NCBI GenBank assembly: GCA_018268995.1
Contig: JAFDVL010000099.1
Coordinates: forward strand, 1-43,972
DNA length: 43,972 nt
DNA from: Acidobacteriota bacterium
GTDB lineage: Bacteria; Acidobacteriota; Blastocatellia; RBC074
Direction: 5' to 3'
Shown here: positions 1 through 7,249 of the stretch, one piece after another
Position numbering within the stretch: position 1 is the stretch's first letter
How the letters are laid out: each line of letters opens with the position of its first letter
The notes under the pieces: model-generated
What the model saw: the letters and a program-made list of their open reading frames with translations, nothing else
What the model was told of the DNA's origin: nothing
Database searches by the model: none
Program-made: the position numbers and the translations under genes

Positions 1-267
1 CTCGGCTTTGCGAAATTCATCCCGGAAGATGCGAATGTCGTGATGAAAGGCGTGTTCACGGCTCCGCTGCTGGCGTGGATGGTGGCGCTGTATCATTGTT
101 TGCAAGTGATGCTGACCGAAACGGCGACAGTTCATTTGAATGACCCGACCGCCTTGCGGCAACATTATGAAACCTGGCTGCCGCTGAAACAGGGGCAATT
201 GCATACGGCTTATTGGTGGATGTTTGGCGGATTGATTATGCTGGTCGTATTGCGCTTGAAGTTGTAA
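1..267 (+). CDS. C-terminal end of a membrane protein (partial, runs off the left edge)
   Basis: The reading frame is open from base 1 to the TAA at 265-267, so this is the last 88 codons of a longer gene. Two hydrophobic stretches are visible, one around APLLAWMVALYHCLQVML and one at the very end around WWMFGGLIMLVVL, separated by a polar loop. The protein therefore ends in a membrane helix followed by a short basic tail. I do not recognise the family. The internal ATG at base 40 has no ribosome binding site and lies inside the continuous frame, so it is not the true start. The next gene begins 51 bases downstream on the same strand. Confidence 0.55.
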   Translation, partial: LGFAKFIPEDANVVMKGVFTAPLLAWMVALYHCLQVMLTETATVHLNDPTALRQHYETWLPLKQGQLHTAYWWMFGGLIMLVVLRLKL

Positions 268-317
268 AGGGTTCACAGCATCAGGGCTATGCAAACTTTT
301 CGGAGATTTGAGGCACG

Positions 318-1070
318 ATGAAAACCATCGAATTACAACTTGATCGGTCGTACTACACGCGCCTTGCGATTATGGGAGCGATGACAGGTTTTCCGGCCTT
401 TGGGCTGGGGTATATGGCGATCACGGTTCCGGTGCTGCCGCTGCTGTTGTTTGCGATTTTGCCGCTTGGATTGTGGGGCGGCGTAACGCTGTTGGAATAT
501 CGGCGCGGAGCCAAAGCGCTGGACGAAGAAGGCGTGACGCGGCGCGATGGGAAGCGGTTTTTGTGGGACGATTTGCAAAAAATCAAGCTCGTGTACATGC
601 CGCTCAAATACGGCAAAGGGGCGCTGAATCACGCGGAGTTGCATTTTTCGACTGGGCAATCGCGCATCTTTCCGCGCATCGTGGACAGAGGATGGGAAGC
701 GATTTTGTGGGCGAAACGAATGGAAGTCGAGCGCAAGGCCGCCGCGCAATCGTCAGCCGCCGCACCTGAAGCCCAAAAACGCAAAACGTTCGATCTATGC
801 AGCATTTGTTCGCAGTTGAAAGAAGTGGAGTTCGGTTTTCAGAAACACGGGCGCGAGGACGAAAATACGTTTTTACCAGACGTGTCCAAATCGTTACAGT
901 TTGTACACGACATCAAACCGGGCCAGACACGCTCGCCCAGCCTTTTGCAGTGCTCGGAGTGCGACACTTATTATTTGTACGAAATTGAGTATGAGTATTT
1001 GGCGACGGGCAGCGAAGACGGGCAACGACTGACAAGGCTGACGGCAAACGACGCCTTGCAATATTTATAG
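318..1070 (+). CDS. Hypothetical membrane protein with PH-like segment and CxxC pairs
   Basis: The protein has 250 residues. The N-terminus holds two hydrophobic helices at about residues 18-55 (rich in FGLGYMAITVPVLPLLLFAIL). A segment at about 60-130 resembles the small bacterial PH-type domains that follow two membrane helices, where a residue stretch alternates strand-like and ends in an amphipathic helix. The C-terminal part contains two CxxC pairs, CSIC near residue 161 and CSEC near residue 213, which could form one zinc ribbon or rubredoxin-like knuckle. No catalytic motif is visible. The start ATG follows a GGAG-like stretch (ttcggagattt). The function is unknown; the PH-like and zinc-binding assignments are inference from pattern only. 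Confidence 0.6.
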   Translation: MKTIELQLDRSYYTRLAIMGAMTGFPAFGLGYMAITVPVLPLLLFAILPLGLWGGVTLLEYRRGAKALDEEGVTRRDGKRFLWDDLQKIKLVYMPLKYGKGALNHAELHFSTGQSRIFPRIVDRGWEAILWAKRMEVERKAAAQSSAAAPEAQKRKTFDLCSICSQLKEVEFGFQKHGREDENTFLPDVSKSLQFVHDIKPGQTRSPSLLQCSECDTYYLYEIEYEYLATGSEDGQRLTRLTANDALQYL

Positions 1071-1086
1071 CTGCGCTGATCCAATC

Positions 1087-1131
1087 GCTAAAAAAAGCAA
1101 CTGCCGCGCAGCCTATGCGACCACGCGGCAG
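1087..1131 (-). terminator. Intrinsic terminator of the glycine-zipper gene
   Basis: On the minus strand the arms CTGCCGCG (1124-1131) and CGCGGCAG (1101-1108) form an 8-bp GC-rich stem. They are followed by TTGC and a run of seven T (complement of 1090-1096). It lies 17 bases past the stop of the minus-strand gene ending at 1148. The plus strand lacks a T-run after the stem, so it is not a good terminator for the gene ending at 1070. Confidence 0.7.
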
Positions 1132-1147
1132 GCTCCTGCTGTTCCGC

Positions 1148-2164
1148 TTATTTCTTCGGGCCTAATGTCCGCACTTGAATTTCGGTGCCCTGATCGAATT
1201 GCAAATCCTTACCTTGAATGAAGACCGATCCAGCGCCCACAGTTGCGCCTAAAATTGCGCCGATGGCTGCGCCTTTGCCGCCGCCGCCAATCGCGCCGAT
1301 GATTGCGCCAATCGCGGCTCCGCCAGCGCTGCGAATGGTAGTGTCTTTAGTCGTGTCGCCGCTTTGGACATTGCCTTCGTCGTCAATGGTTTTGACTTTT
1401 TCCGTGGCGTAAACCCGTTCGACCTGTGCGCGAAAATCGGAAGTCGTGCCATCTTTGAACGTGATGCGATCAAACTCCAAGGCGAGTTCGGTTTGCCCTG
1501 TCAGTTTGCCAGAACGTTTGAGCTTGGCGATATGCCCTTCGACAACTGCCCCTTCGTATTCCTGCGGTTCGACCACAAACGCAGTGAATTTGTCACCTTC
1601 CTGATTTGTCTTGGTACTGATCGGTGTTTCAAGACGAATTTTTACTGCTGTGTCTGGCGCAATCGCGAAACGCGGCTTGTTCGGCGTGCGAGACCTGACG
1701 GGTGCCATGCTTGGGTTTTCAGCGACGGTCGGTGGCTTTGTGTTCAGATTCGCAGGCATCTTCTCGTTTTTATCCCGTCCGATGTATCCGTCGTTATAGC
1801 CAATTTCATACCCAGCCTTGAACCCGCGTTGGTATTCGGCTAATTCGCCAAATTGCTTATCGTAGCCGCGATTTGCATCCTGATAGATTGTCGAGCGCTG
1901 AAAATCCTTTGGCGTGTTCGCGTTGTAATCAGACTTGCCCGAAAGATAGCCTTCGTTATATCCCGCAACATAGCCGTGTTCGATGACATTGCCAGGGGTG
2001 TAGGCAGGTTCTGCGGCTGGCTGCACGGGCGTCGTCGTTTTGACCACTGGTCGTTTGGTCACGGGACGCTTTCGCGTTTTTTGTGCTTCTGGCGTGCCGA
2101 TAACCACAACGAAGAATAAACAGAAAATTGAGATTGTTCTGACAAAGCGCATCGAATGTTTCAT
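1148..2164 (-). CDS. Exported glycine-zipper protein with GY-rich repeats
   Basis: The protein has 338 residues. Residues 1-27 form a signal peptide (basic MKHSMRFVR, hydrophobic core, cleavage near PEAQ). A Pro/Thr/Lys-rich linker follows. At about 60-130 there are repeated G-Y-x-x-G-Y units (GYVAGYNEGY and later GYEIGYNDGY). Residues about 170-270 look like a beta domain similar to those of secreted acidobacterial proteins of unknown function. Near the C-terminus is a glycine zipper of alternating small residues (AAIGAIIGAIGGGGKGAAIG), which in other families packs into or against a membrane. The gene is monocistronic: its own promoter-like elements lie upstream and an intrinsic terminator lies downstream. 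An envelope role is likely, but no specific function can be assigned. Confidence 0.7.
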   Translation of the reverse strand: MKHSMRFVRTISIFCLFFVVVIGTPEAQKTRKRPVTKRPVVKTTTPVQPAAEPAYTPGNVIEHGYVAGYNEGYLSGKSDYNANTPKDFQRSTIYQDANRGYDKQFGELAEYQRGFKAGYEIGYNDGYIGRDKNEKMPANLNTKPPTVAENPSMAPVRSRTPNKPRFAIAPDTAVKIRLETPISTKTNQEGDKFTAFVVEPQEYEGAVVEGHIAKLKRSGKLTGQTELALEFDRITFKDGTTSDFRAQVERVYATEKVKTIDDEGNVQSGDTTKDTTIRSAGGAAIGAIIGAIGGGGKGAAIGAILGATVGAGSVFIQGKDLQFDQGTEIQVRTLGPKK

Positions 2165-2221
2165 AGTCCCTCACCTGTAAATAGCTCTTTGGATCTGTCA
2201 GAAGGGGGAAGACAGAGTGAA

Positions 2222-2250
2222 AGCATAATGTGGCGGATGCGGGGATGCAA
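2222..2250 (-). promoter_or_regulatory. Sigma-70-like promoter of the glycine-zipper gene
   Basis: Read on the minus strand, TTGCAT (2245-2250) and TATGCT (2222-2227) are separated by exactly 17 bases. Transcription would begin near 2215 and give an untranslated leader of about 50 bases before the ATG at 2164, which has an AGGTGAGGG ribosome binding stretch. Motif match only. Confidence 0.45.
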
Positions 2251-2269
2251 CTAAGGGGGATGATGTTTT

Positions 2270-3634
2270 TTATTTCAGCGGGAGGCGTAAGCGGGCGATA
2301 CAGCCGTGCCCCGTTTTCTTGTTCTCAAGTGTCAGGCTGCCGCCATGTGCTTCGGCAATATTTCGGCTCAATACAAGCCCGATGCCTGACCCTTTGGGTT
2401 TCGTGGTAAAAAACGGGACGAAGAGATTTGTGGTGCCTGCTAATCCTGGTCCAAAATCTTCAACCGTAATCTCCAATTGGGAGTTCTTTGCCCAGCCGAC
2501 ACAAACTTCATGGCTATGCGTTTCAAGTCCGGCGTCCACGGCATTGCGGATGATGTTAATCAGCAATTGTTCAAGCTGGTCGCCATCCGCCTGAATAGTG
2601 ATCTCAGGGCCGGGATTCAACGTTACCGACAAGCGAGTTTCCAACGAGACAACGCGTCGGAGTAAGGCGGCAATATCTACGCTGCGCAAGGTCGGTTGCG
2701 GCAATTTTGCGAGTTGCGCATAGGCACTCATAAAACGATTGAGCGATTCTGCCCGTGAGGCAATGACATCTAGCCCGCGTTGCACATCGCTTTCCCAGTC
2801 CTCCGGTCGTGGCGTCCGACTGAGTAACAATCCTAAGCTGCCAGCGATAGATTTGATCGGAGTGAGGGAGTTATTCAATTCGTGCCCTAAAACGCGCACG
2901 ATGCGTTGCCAGGCCTGGCGTTCTTCTTCACGAAGCGCCTGACTCAAATCAGAAATGACCAATAAATCGTGAGATACCCCACTTTGACGAATGCTTCCGT
3001 GCCGCACGCCATATTTACCAATCCCGCCCGGAAAACTGAGTTGCCGGGTCTGAAATCCAGTGACGTCCAACGCATCTTTCAGCCCCACCTGGGTTGCGCT
3101 TTGCCCCATTAATCGTTCCATCGGTTGAGCCAGCAATTTTTCTCCGGCCCGATTCACCAAACGCAATTTCTGGTCGTTATCAAATGCAAACACTGCGACT
3201 TCGATTTCTGACATGACCGCACGCAACAACGAGGTCGCCTCCAAGGCACCCATCTTCTGCTGGCGCATTGTTTCGCTCAGCGAATTGACCTCAATCAACA
3301 ATTCGCCTAACGCATCGTCACGGGTTGCGCCCCGCGCACGCACGGAGAAATCCTCTTCGTGCAAGGCTGCCAGCAAGTTGGAAATCGTTTGCAAAGGCCG
3401 CACGACGCGATCACGCAAGGCAATGGCAAAACCCAACCAGAAACCACTGATAAATAAGGTCAACGTCCATTGCACTTTGGGAGAATAATCGCCTGACCAC
3501 AGCAAAATTAAAGCGACCGCCACGGCGGGCAAGCCAGACATTAAAGCAAGTACCACTACAGTCTGGTCATGAAAAAGTCGCTTCCGCCGTCGAGATTGGT
3601 AACGTTGTTTGGCTTTGTTGGCGGGTAAGCTCAT
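2270..3634 (-). CDS. NtrY-like membrane sensor histidine kinase
   Basis: Transmits a signal by autophosphorylation and phosphotransfer, most probably to the sigma-54 response regulator encoded immediately upstream (54 bases apart, same strand). Two membrane helices lie at about residues 25-75 with a very short loop between them, so there is almost no periplasmic sensor. A HAMP-like segment follows (RVVRPLQTISNLL), then a PAS-like region (about 135-225), then the HisKA box with phospho-accepting His near residue 251 in the motif LGHELNNSLTPIKS. That variant is typical of NtrY/NtrB relatives. The ATPase domain shows the N box (NIIRNAVDAG), the G1 box (DFGPGL) and the G2 box (KGSGIGLVLSRNI). I chose ATG 3634 over the TTG two codons upstream. 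The short extracytoplasmic loop suggests sensing in the membrane or cytoplasm. Confidence 0.88.
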   Translation of the reverse strand: MSLPANKAKQRYQSRRRKRLFHDQTVVVLALMSGLPAVAVALILLWSGDYSPKVQWTLTLFISGFWLGFAIALRDRVVRPLQTISNLLAALHEEDFSVRARGATRDDALGELLIEVNSLSETMRQQKMGALEATSLLRAVMSEIEVAVFAFDNDQKLRLVNRAGEKLLAQPMERLMGQSATQVGLKDALDVTGFQTRQLSFPGGIGKYGVRHGSIRQSGVSHDLLVISDLSQALREEERQAWQRIVRVLGHELNNSLTPIKSIAGSLGLLLSRTPRPEDWESDVQRGLDVIASRAESLNRFMSAYAQLAKLPQPTLRSVDIAALLRRVVSLETRLSVTLNPGPEITIQADGDQLEQLLINIIRNAVDAGLETHSHEVCVGWAKNSQLEITVEDFGPGLAGTTNLFVPFFTTKPKGSGIGLVLSRNIAEAHGGSLTLENKKTGHGCIARLRLPLK

Positions 3635-3693
3635 GCGCAATTTGGCGGGGAACCTGAGCCGACCAATCAGTGGTCAGGCGTCCGAACGAAAAG

Positions 3694-5055
3694 TCAAAGT
3701 CCGTATTTTTCCAATCTGCGATACAAGGCACTGCGGCTCAGCCCTAACGATTCAGCCGCACGGCTCACATTGCCATCACAACGGGCCAGTGATTTTTTAA
3801 TCAGTAAAGCTTCGACTTCTTCCAGACTTAACTCCTCAATGCTGGAGGAACTCTCAGAAGCTGTCCGCAGGCCTAGATCGGCTGCCCGAATCGCTGGGCC
3901 GGTAGCCATCAACACGGCACGTTCAATTGTGTGTTCCAATTCACGCACATTGCCCGGCCAATCATATTTCAGCATCGCCTGTGTGGCAGCCACGTCAAAT
4001 CCATCCAGATTCTTACGATACCGTTGCAGTTGTTGCCATAAGAAATGCTGCGCCAGCGGGGCAATATCTTCGCGCCGTTCCCGCAAAGGCGGCAAATGGA
4101 TTTCAATCGTATTCAGCCGAAATAAAAGGTCACGGCGAAAATGCCCGGCATCCACTTCTTTTTTGAGTTCAGCATTCGTTGCAGAAATAATCCGCGCATT
4201 TACTTTGCGCGTTTTTGAAGAACCGACCCGTTCAAATTCGCCGGTTTCCAGCACACGCAGCATTTTCGGCTGTTGTGAAATCGGCACGTTCGCAATTTCA
4301 TCTAAAAATAACGTTCCTCCATCCGCCAATTCAAATCGTCCAACGCGGTCTGTTTTGGCGTCGGTGAATGCACCTTTGACGTGTCCAAACAACTCGCTTT
4401 CAAATACGCCTTCCGACAATCCGCCAATGTTTACCGTCACCAACGGTTTGTGTGCCCGGTTGGAGGCAATGTGAAGCGCGCGCGCCACGACTCCTTTACC
4501 CGTTCCGTTTTCGCCTGTAATCAGGACGTTTGCATCCGACGGTGCCACACGCGCGATCATTTCAATTACGGGCTGCATCGCAGGTGCTTCCGCAATCATT
4601 GTGGGGCCACGTTCAGCCCGCAACATTTCGTTTTCGGCAGCCAGGCGCTGCCCTTGACGCAAGGCCCGACTGAGTTCTGCCTGTGTACGAAGGATCGAAA
4701 GCAAGCGTGCATTTTCCCACGGTTTCTGGATGAAATCGCGGGCACCTCGCCGCATCGCTTCGACAGCGACATCCACGCTCCCCCAGGCAGTCATCACGAC
4801 AATCGGCAACGAACTATCCAATTCCGTGATCTTCGTCATTAACTCCAGGCCTTCTTTGCCTGAAGTTGTATCGCGCGCATAGTTCAAATCAATTAACGCG
4901 ACATCGAATTCTTGTTCTGCGATCAGAGATAGAACTCTGGCGGGCGAAGTTGCGTCTTCGATTTTCCAACCTTCAGCTTTGAGCAAAAGACGCAAAGCTT
5001 CCAAAACGTCGCGCTGGTCGTCAGCAATAAGGATTTTCGGGCTAAATTGATTCAT
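3694..5055 (-). CDS. Sigma-54-dependent response regulator (NtrC/PrlR type)
   Basis: Activates RNA polymerase with sigma-54 after phosphorylation. The protein has 453 residues. The receiver domain (about 7-125) has acidic D12-D13, phospho-acceptor D56 and K111. The AAA+ domain has Walker A GENGTGKG at 181-188, a GAFTDA loop at 228-233 in place of the usual GAFTGA, and Walker B TLFLDEI. A Fis-type helix-turn-helix closes the protein (NVSRAAESLGLSRSALYRRL). The ATG at 5055 follows an AGGGA ribosome binding site. An in-frame ATG at 5103 would overlap the ABC ATPase gene and is less likely. It sits in a minus-strand run between the ABC ATPase (29 bases upstream) and its presumed kinase. No clear sigma-54 promoter was found by eye in the window, so its targets are unknown. 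Confidence 0.92.
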   Translation of the reverse strand: MNQFSPKILIADDQRDVLEALRLLLKAEGWKIEDATSPARVLSLIAEQEFDVALIDLNYARDTTSGKEGLELMTKITELDSSLPIVVMTAWGSVDVAVEAMRRGARDFIQKPWENARLLSILRTQAELSRALRQGQRLAAENEMLRAERGPTMIAEAPAMQPVIEMIARVAPSDANVLITGENGTGKGVVARALHIASNRAHKPLVTVNIGGLSEGVFESELFGHVKGAFTDAKTDRVGRFELADGGTLFLDEIANVPISQQPKMLRVLETGEFERVGSSKTRKVNARIISATNAELKKEVDAGHFRRDLLFRLNTIEIHLPPLRERREDIAPLAQHFLWQQLQRYRKNLDGFDVAATQAMLKYDWPGNVRELEHTIERAVLMATGPAIRAADLGLRTASESSSSIEELSLEEVEALLIKKSLARCDGNVSRAAESLGLSRSALYRRLEKYGL

Positions 5056-5084
5056 TTGATTCCCTGAGCGGGGGGCACTCAAGA

Positions 5085-5750
5085 TTACTCTTCCACCACC
5101 CAACCGTCTGCTAGTTTGATGATGCGATTGCTGTAGGCGGCATTCGCTTCTGAATGTGTGACCTGAATGATCGTGGTGCCAGCATCATTAAGCTTCTTGA
5201 AGAGCTCCATGATTTCTTTCCCTTGCGCTGAATGTAGGTTTCCGGTGGGTTCGTCTGCCAGAATCAGTTTGGGATTTGCCACCATCGCGCGGGCGACGCC
5301 GACCAATTGCTGTTGCCCACCTGAAAGCTGCGTCGGGTATAAATCCTTCTTCCCGACCATCCCGAAACGATCCAACATATCTCCCACAATCGCCTGCCGT
5401 TCAGTTTTTTTGAAATCACGATAGGACAAAGGCACTTCAAGATTTTCGTACACCGTCATGTGATCAAGCAAATGATAGCTTTGAAAGACGAATCCGATCT
5501 GCTGATTGCGCAATGTGGCGCGGTCTTTCGGTTTGAGCTTATGGACGGCCTGATCGAAGAAATAATACTCCCCCAACCAGGCATTATCGTGCATCCCCAA
5601 AATATGCAGCAGCGTGGATTTTCCAGCTCCAGATGGCCCCATGATGGAGATAAATTCGCCTTCTTCAATCTCAAGACTGACCCGGCGCAACACCCACGTC
5701 TTGGTGGCTCCGTGTTCGTAGTATCGTTCTATATTTCGTAAAGTAATCAT
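5085..5750 (-). CDS. ABC transporter ATPase, LolD/MacB type, without a neighbouring permease
   Basis: A 221-residue nucleotide-binding subunit. It carries Walker A GPSGAGKST, Q-loop VFQSYHLLD, signature LSGGQQQ, Walker B LILADEPTGNL and the switch His in VTHSE. The DEPTGNL motif and the short length fit the LolD/MacB/FtsE group, which drives FtsX-type permeases in lipoprotein release, efflux or cell-envelope signalling. The start ATG 5750 gives the family-typical MITLRNIERYY beginning; a TTG seven codons upstream is less likely. No FtsX permease is adjacent: the only one in the window (9229-11793) is about 3.5 kb away and in another unit. The stop is 29 bases before the response regulator start, so the ATPase and two-component genes are probably co-transcribed. 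Confidence 0.9.
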   Translation of the reverse strand: MITLRNIERYYEHGATKTWVLRRVSLEIEEGEFISIMGPSGAGKSTLLHILGMHDNAWLGEYYFFDQAVHKLKPKDRATLRNQQIGFVFQSYHLLDHMTVYENLEVPLSYRDFKKTERQAIVGDMLDRFGMVGKKDLYPTQLSGGQQQLVGVARAMVANPKLILADEPTGNLHSAQGKEIMELFKKLNDAGTTIIQVTHSEANAAYSNRIIKLADGWVVEE

Positions 5751-5761
5751 AGTAAAAAAAT

Positions 5762-5866
5762 CAAAAGGCAAATATCAAAGGGCAAATGGCAAAAGGTCAG
5801 AAGAAATTTTTCTGTTGCAGAATCGAAAGAAAGAAGTCTTCCGCCCTCTCGATTTTGATATTTGCC
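5762..5866. repeat. GGCAAAT-rich inverted repeat between cytochrome and ABC genes
   Basis: GGCAAATATCAAA at 5767-5779 is exactly complementary to TTTGATATTTGCC at 5854-5866. On the left side the unit recurs in tandem with small changes (caaaaggcaaat, caaagggcaaat, caaaaggt). It fills most of the 130-base gap between two minus-strand genes and contains no gene. Confidence 0.6.
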
Positions 5867-5880
5867 TCTTGTCTATTGAC

Positions 5881-7020
5881 TTATTTCGGAGCACTGAAAA
5901 TCGTGCGATCAATGCTCTGGTTAAATTTTACCTCGGTCAGTTTGCGCGTTCCGTTATTCGGCCCAATCACAGAATAGGTCTTAATGGTCATCGGCAATTT
6001 GACTCCATCCACGTCGCGGTAGTCCTCGTAGTCAACCTGTTCAGGAATCCTGCCGACAAAGCTCTGTGCGACTTCGACTTTACGCAGCAATAAACCGGTC
6101 TCTGCGTCGAAATACAACGTCAAAGACTTGTCATCACGCGTGCCGCGCATCACAAAAGCTTCACGGTCGCCGATTTTCGTACGGCGCGGGCTTAAGCTTA
6201 GTTTAGGATAGGGTTCGGCAAGTTTAATGACAGCCAGATTTTCCAGTAAGGCTTTGGCATTGGCGATTTCATTGCGGTTCATTTCACGTTGTCCGCGTTG
6301 ATCCTTTGACCATCCGGTAGCCCCTGTATAGGCACCACGCATCTCGCTGTTTTGACCTTTCAGCAACGAATGGATGTTGCCTGCATCCGAAGTGATTTCC
6401 AATTCCATTGTCTGCCCGTTGTTCATCACAAATGAACCTTTGACGATACTGTTCTTGAGTTTGGAAATTGCATCTTTACCACCGACAGCGGCTACATATT
6501 TATCCCACACTTGCTCTGCTGTTGGAGCGGGAGTCGGTGCGGGCGGCGGGCTAGCAGGCCCGGCACCGGGAGCACCACCAGGACGAGGCCCGGCACCCAT
6601 TGGAGCGGGCAATGGAAATGAAGGCATTGCGGCAGGCATGGGGCGTCCCTGATGACAGGTAAAACAGGAAATTTCGTTGCGCCCATTGAAATTATTTTTA
6701 TTGATGTCCTGCACCAACTTAATCATTTCGCGGGCGATGGTTTTATGTTCGTGATCTTTATCAAATGCCATCGCATTGTTTTCGCGCACGTGGCAAAACG
6801 TACATTGGACGCCCAGCGAGGCATTAAAGTAATTCATGATGTGCGTCAGTTGTGAATCAGGAAGCCCCGTCAACGACCGAATATCTTTGTGTGTCTGCTC
6901 AATTGTTTTCTCGTTTTGGGGGGTAGTCTGGGAATTAGCGGTTCTCTGTGGCAGCAGGAATGCAACAGAGAAGCCGAGAGCAAGCACGATCAGGGAGTGC
7001 TTGATGTATGTGAGTTTCAT
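5881..7020 (-). CDS. Exported di-haem cytochrome c fused to a C-terminal beta domain
   Basis: The protein has 379 residues. A signal peptide covers about 1-30. Two haem-binding motifs lie at 73-77 (CTFCH) and 119-123 (CFTCH), each preceded by a helix carrying a possible methionine axial ligand (IMNYF, REMIK). This arrangement matches the family of the photosynthetic reaction-centre cytochrome subunit, halved to two haems; acidobacteria carry many such proteins without photosynthesis. A long Pro/Ala/Gly-rich linker (about 128-165) joins it to a domain of about 200 residues resembling outer-membrane lipoprotein-sorting (LolA-like) folds. The likely role is periplasmic electron transfer or a haem-dependent sensor; the redox partner is unknown. 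ATG 7020 is chosen because it follows AAAGGAG and begins the signal peptide. Confidence 0.82.
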   Translation of the reverse strand: MKLTYIKHSLIVLALGFSVAFLLPQRTANSQTTPQNEKTIEQTHKDIRSLTGLPDSQLTHIMNYFNASLGVQCTFCHVRENNAMAFDKDHEHKTIAREMIKLVQDINKNNFNGRNEISCFTCHQGRPMPAAMPSFPLPAPMGAGPRPGGAPGAGPASPPPAPTPAPTAEQVWDKYVAAVGGKDAISKLKNSIVKGSFVMNNGQTMELEITSDAGNIHSLLKGQNSEMRGAYTGATGWSKDQRGQREMNRNEIANAKALLENLAVIKLAEPYPKLSLSPRRTKIGDREAFVMRGTRDDKSLTLYFDAETGLLLRKVEVAQSFVGRIPEQVDYEDYRDVDGVKLPMTIKTYSVIGPNNGTRKLTEVKFNQSIDRTIFSAPK

Positions 7021-7069
7021 GGGTCCAATCTCCTTTGCCGATTGACAAGCCAACTGTGAAGTCAGCCTT

Positions 7070-7081
7070 CCAACGCGTTGG
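7070..7081. promoter_or_regulatory. 12-bp perfect palindrome in a divergent promoter region
   Basis: CCAACGCGTTGG is a perfect 12-bp palindrome. It lies 50 bases upstream of the cytochrome start (7020, minus) and upstream of the GHMP kinase gene (plus). It could be an operator for a dimeric regulator; no regulator gene is adjacent. Motif only. Confidence 0.35.
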
Positions 7082-7249
7082 TTGTGTTATCCAAATCGTA
7101 TGCCACAGAGCCAAAACGCGCGAATGTTAGTGTTAGAGTTTTTCGTTCAGCAACCGTCTACCAACAGATGTTCGATTTTGGGATTTCCTAATCCCAGAAT
7201 TGAAATGGGGCGTTACTCTATCGCTCGACGCCTGAACATACAATGCGGT

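Noticed and set aside
3770..4474. Plus-strand frame of 234 codons
   Set aside because: It is antisense to the AAA+ domain of the sigma-54 activator and is low in complexity (Ser/Arg/Asn-rich).
5881..7020. Photosynthetic reaction-centre component
   Set aside because: Only the cytochrome fold matches. There are two haems rather than four and no photosynthesis genes nearby, and non-photosynthetic acidobacteria have many such proteins.
7082..7249. Upstream extension of the GHMP kinase
   Set aside because: The extra 56 residues do not resemble kinase N-termini, there is no ribosome site at 7082, and the region carries the palindrome and promoter space of the divergent gene.
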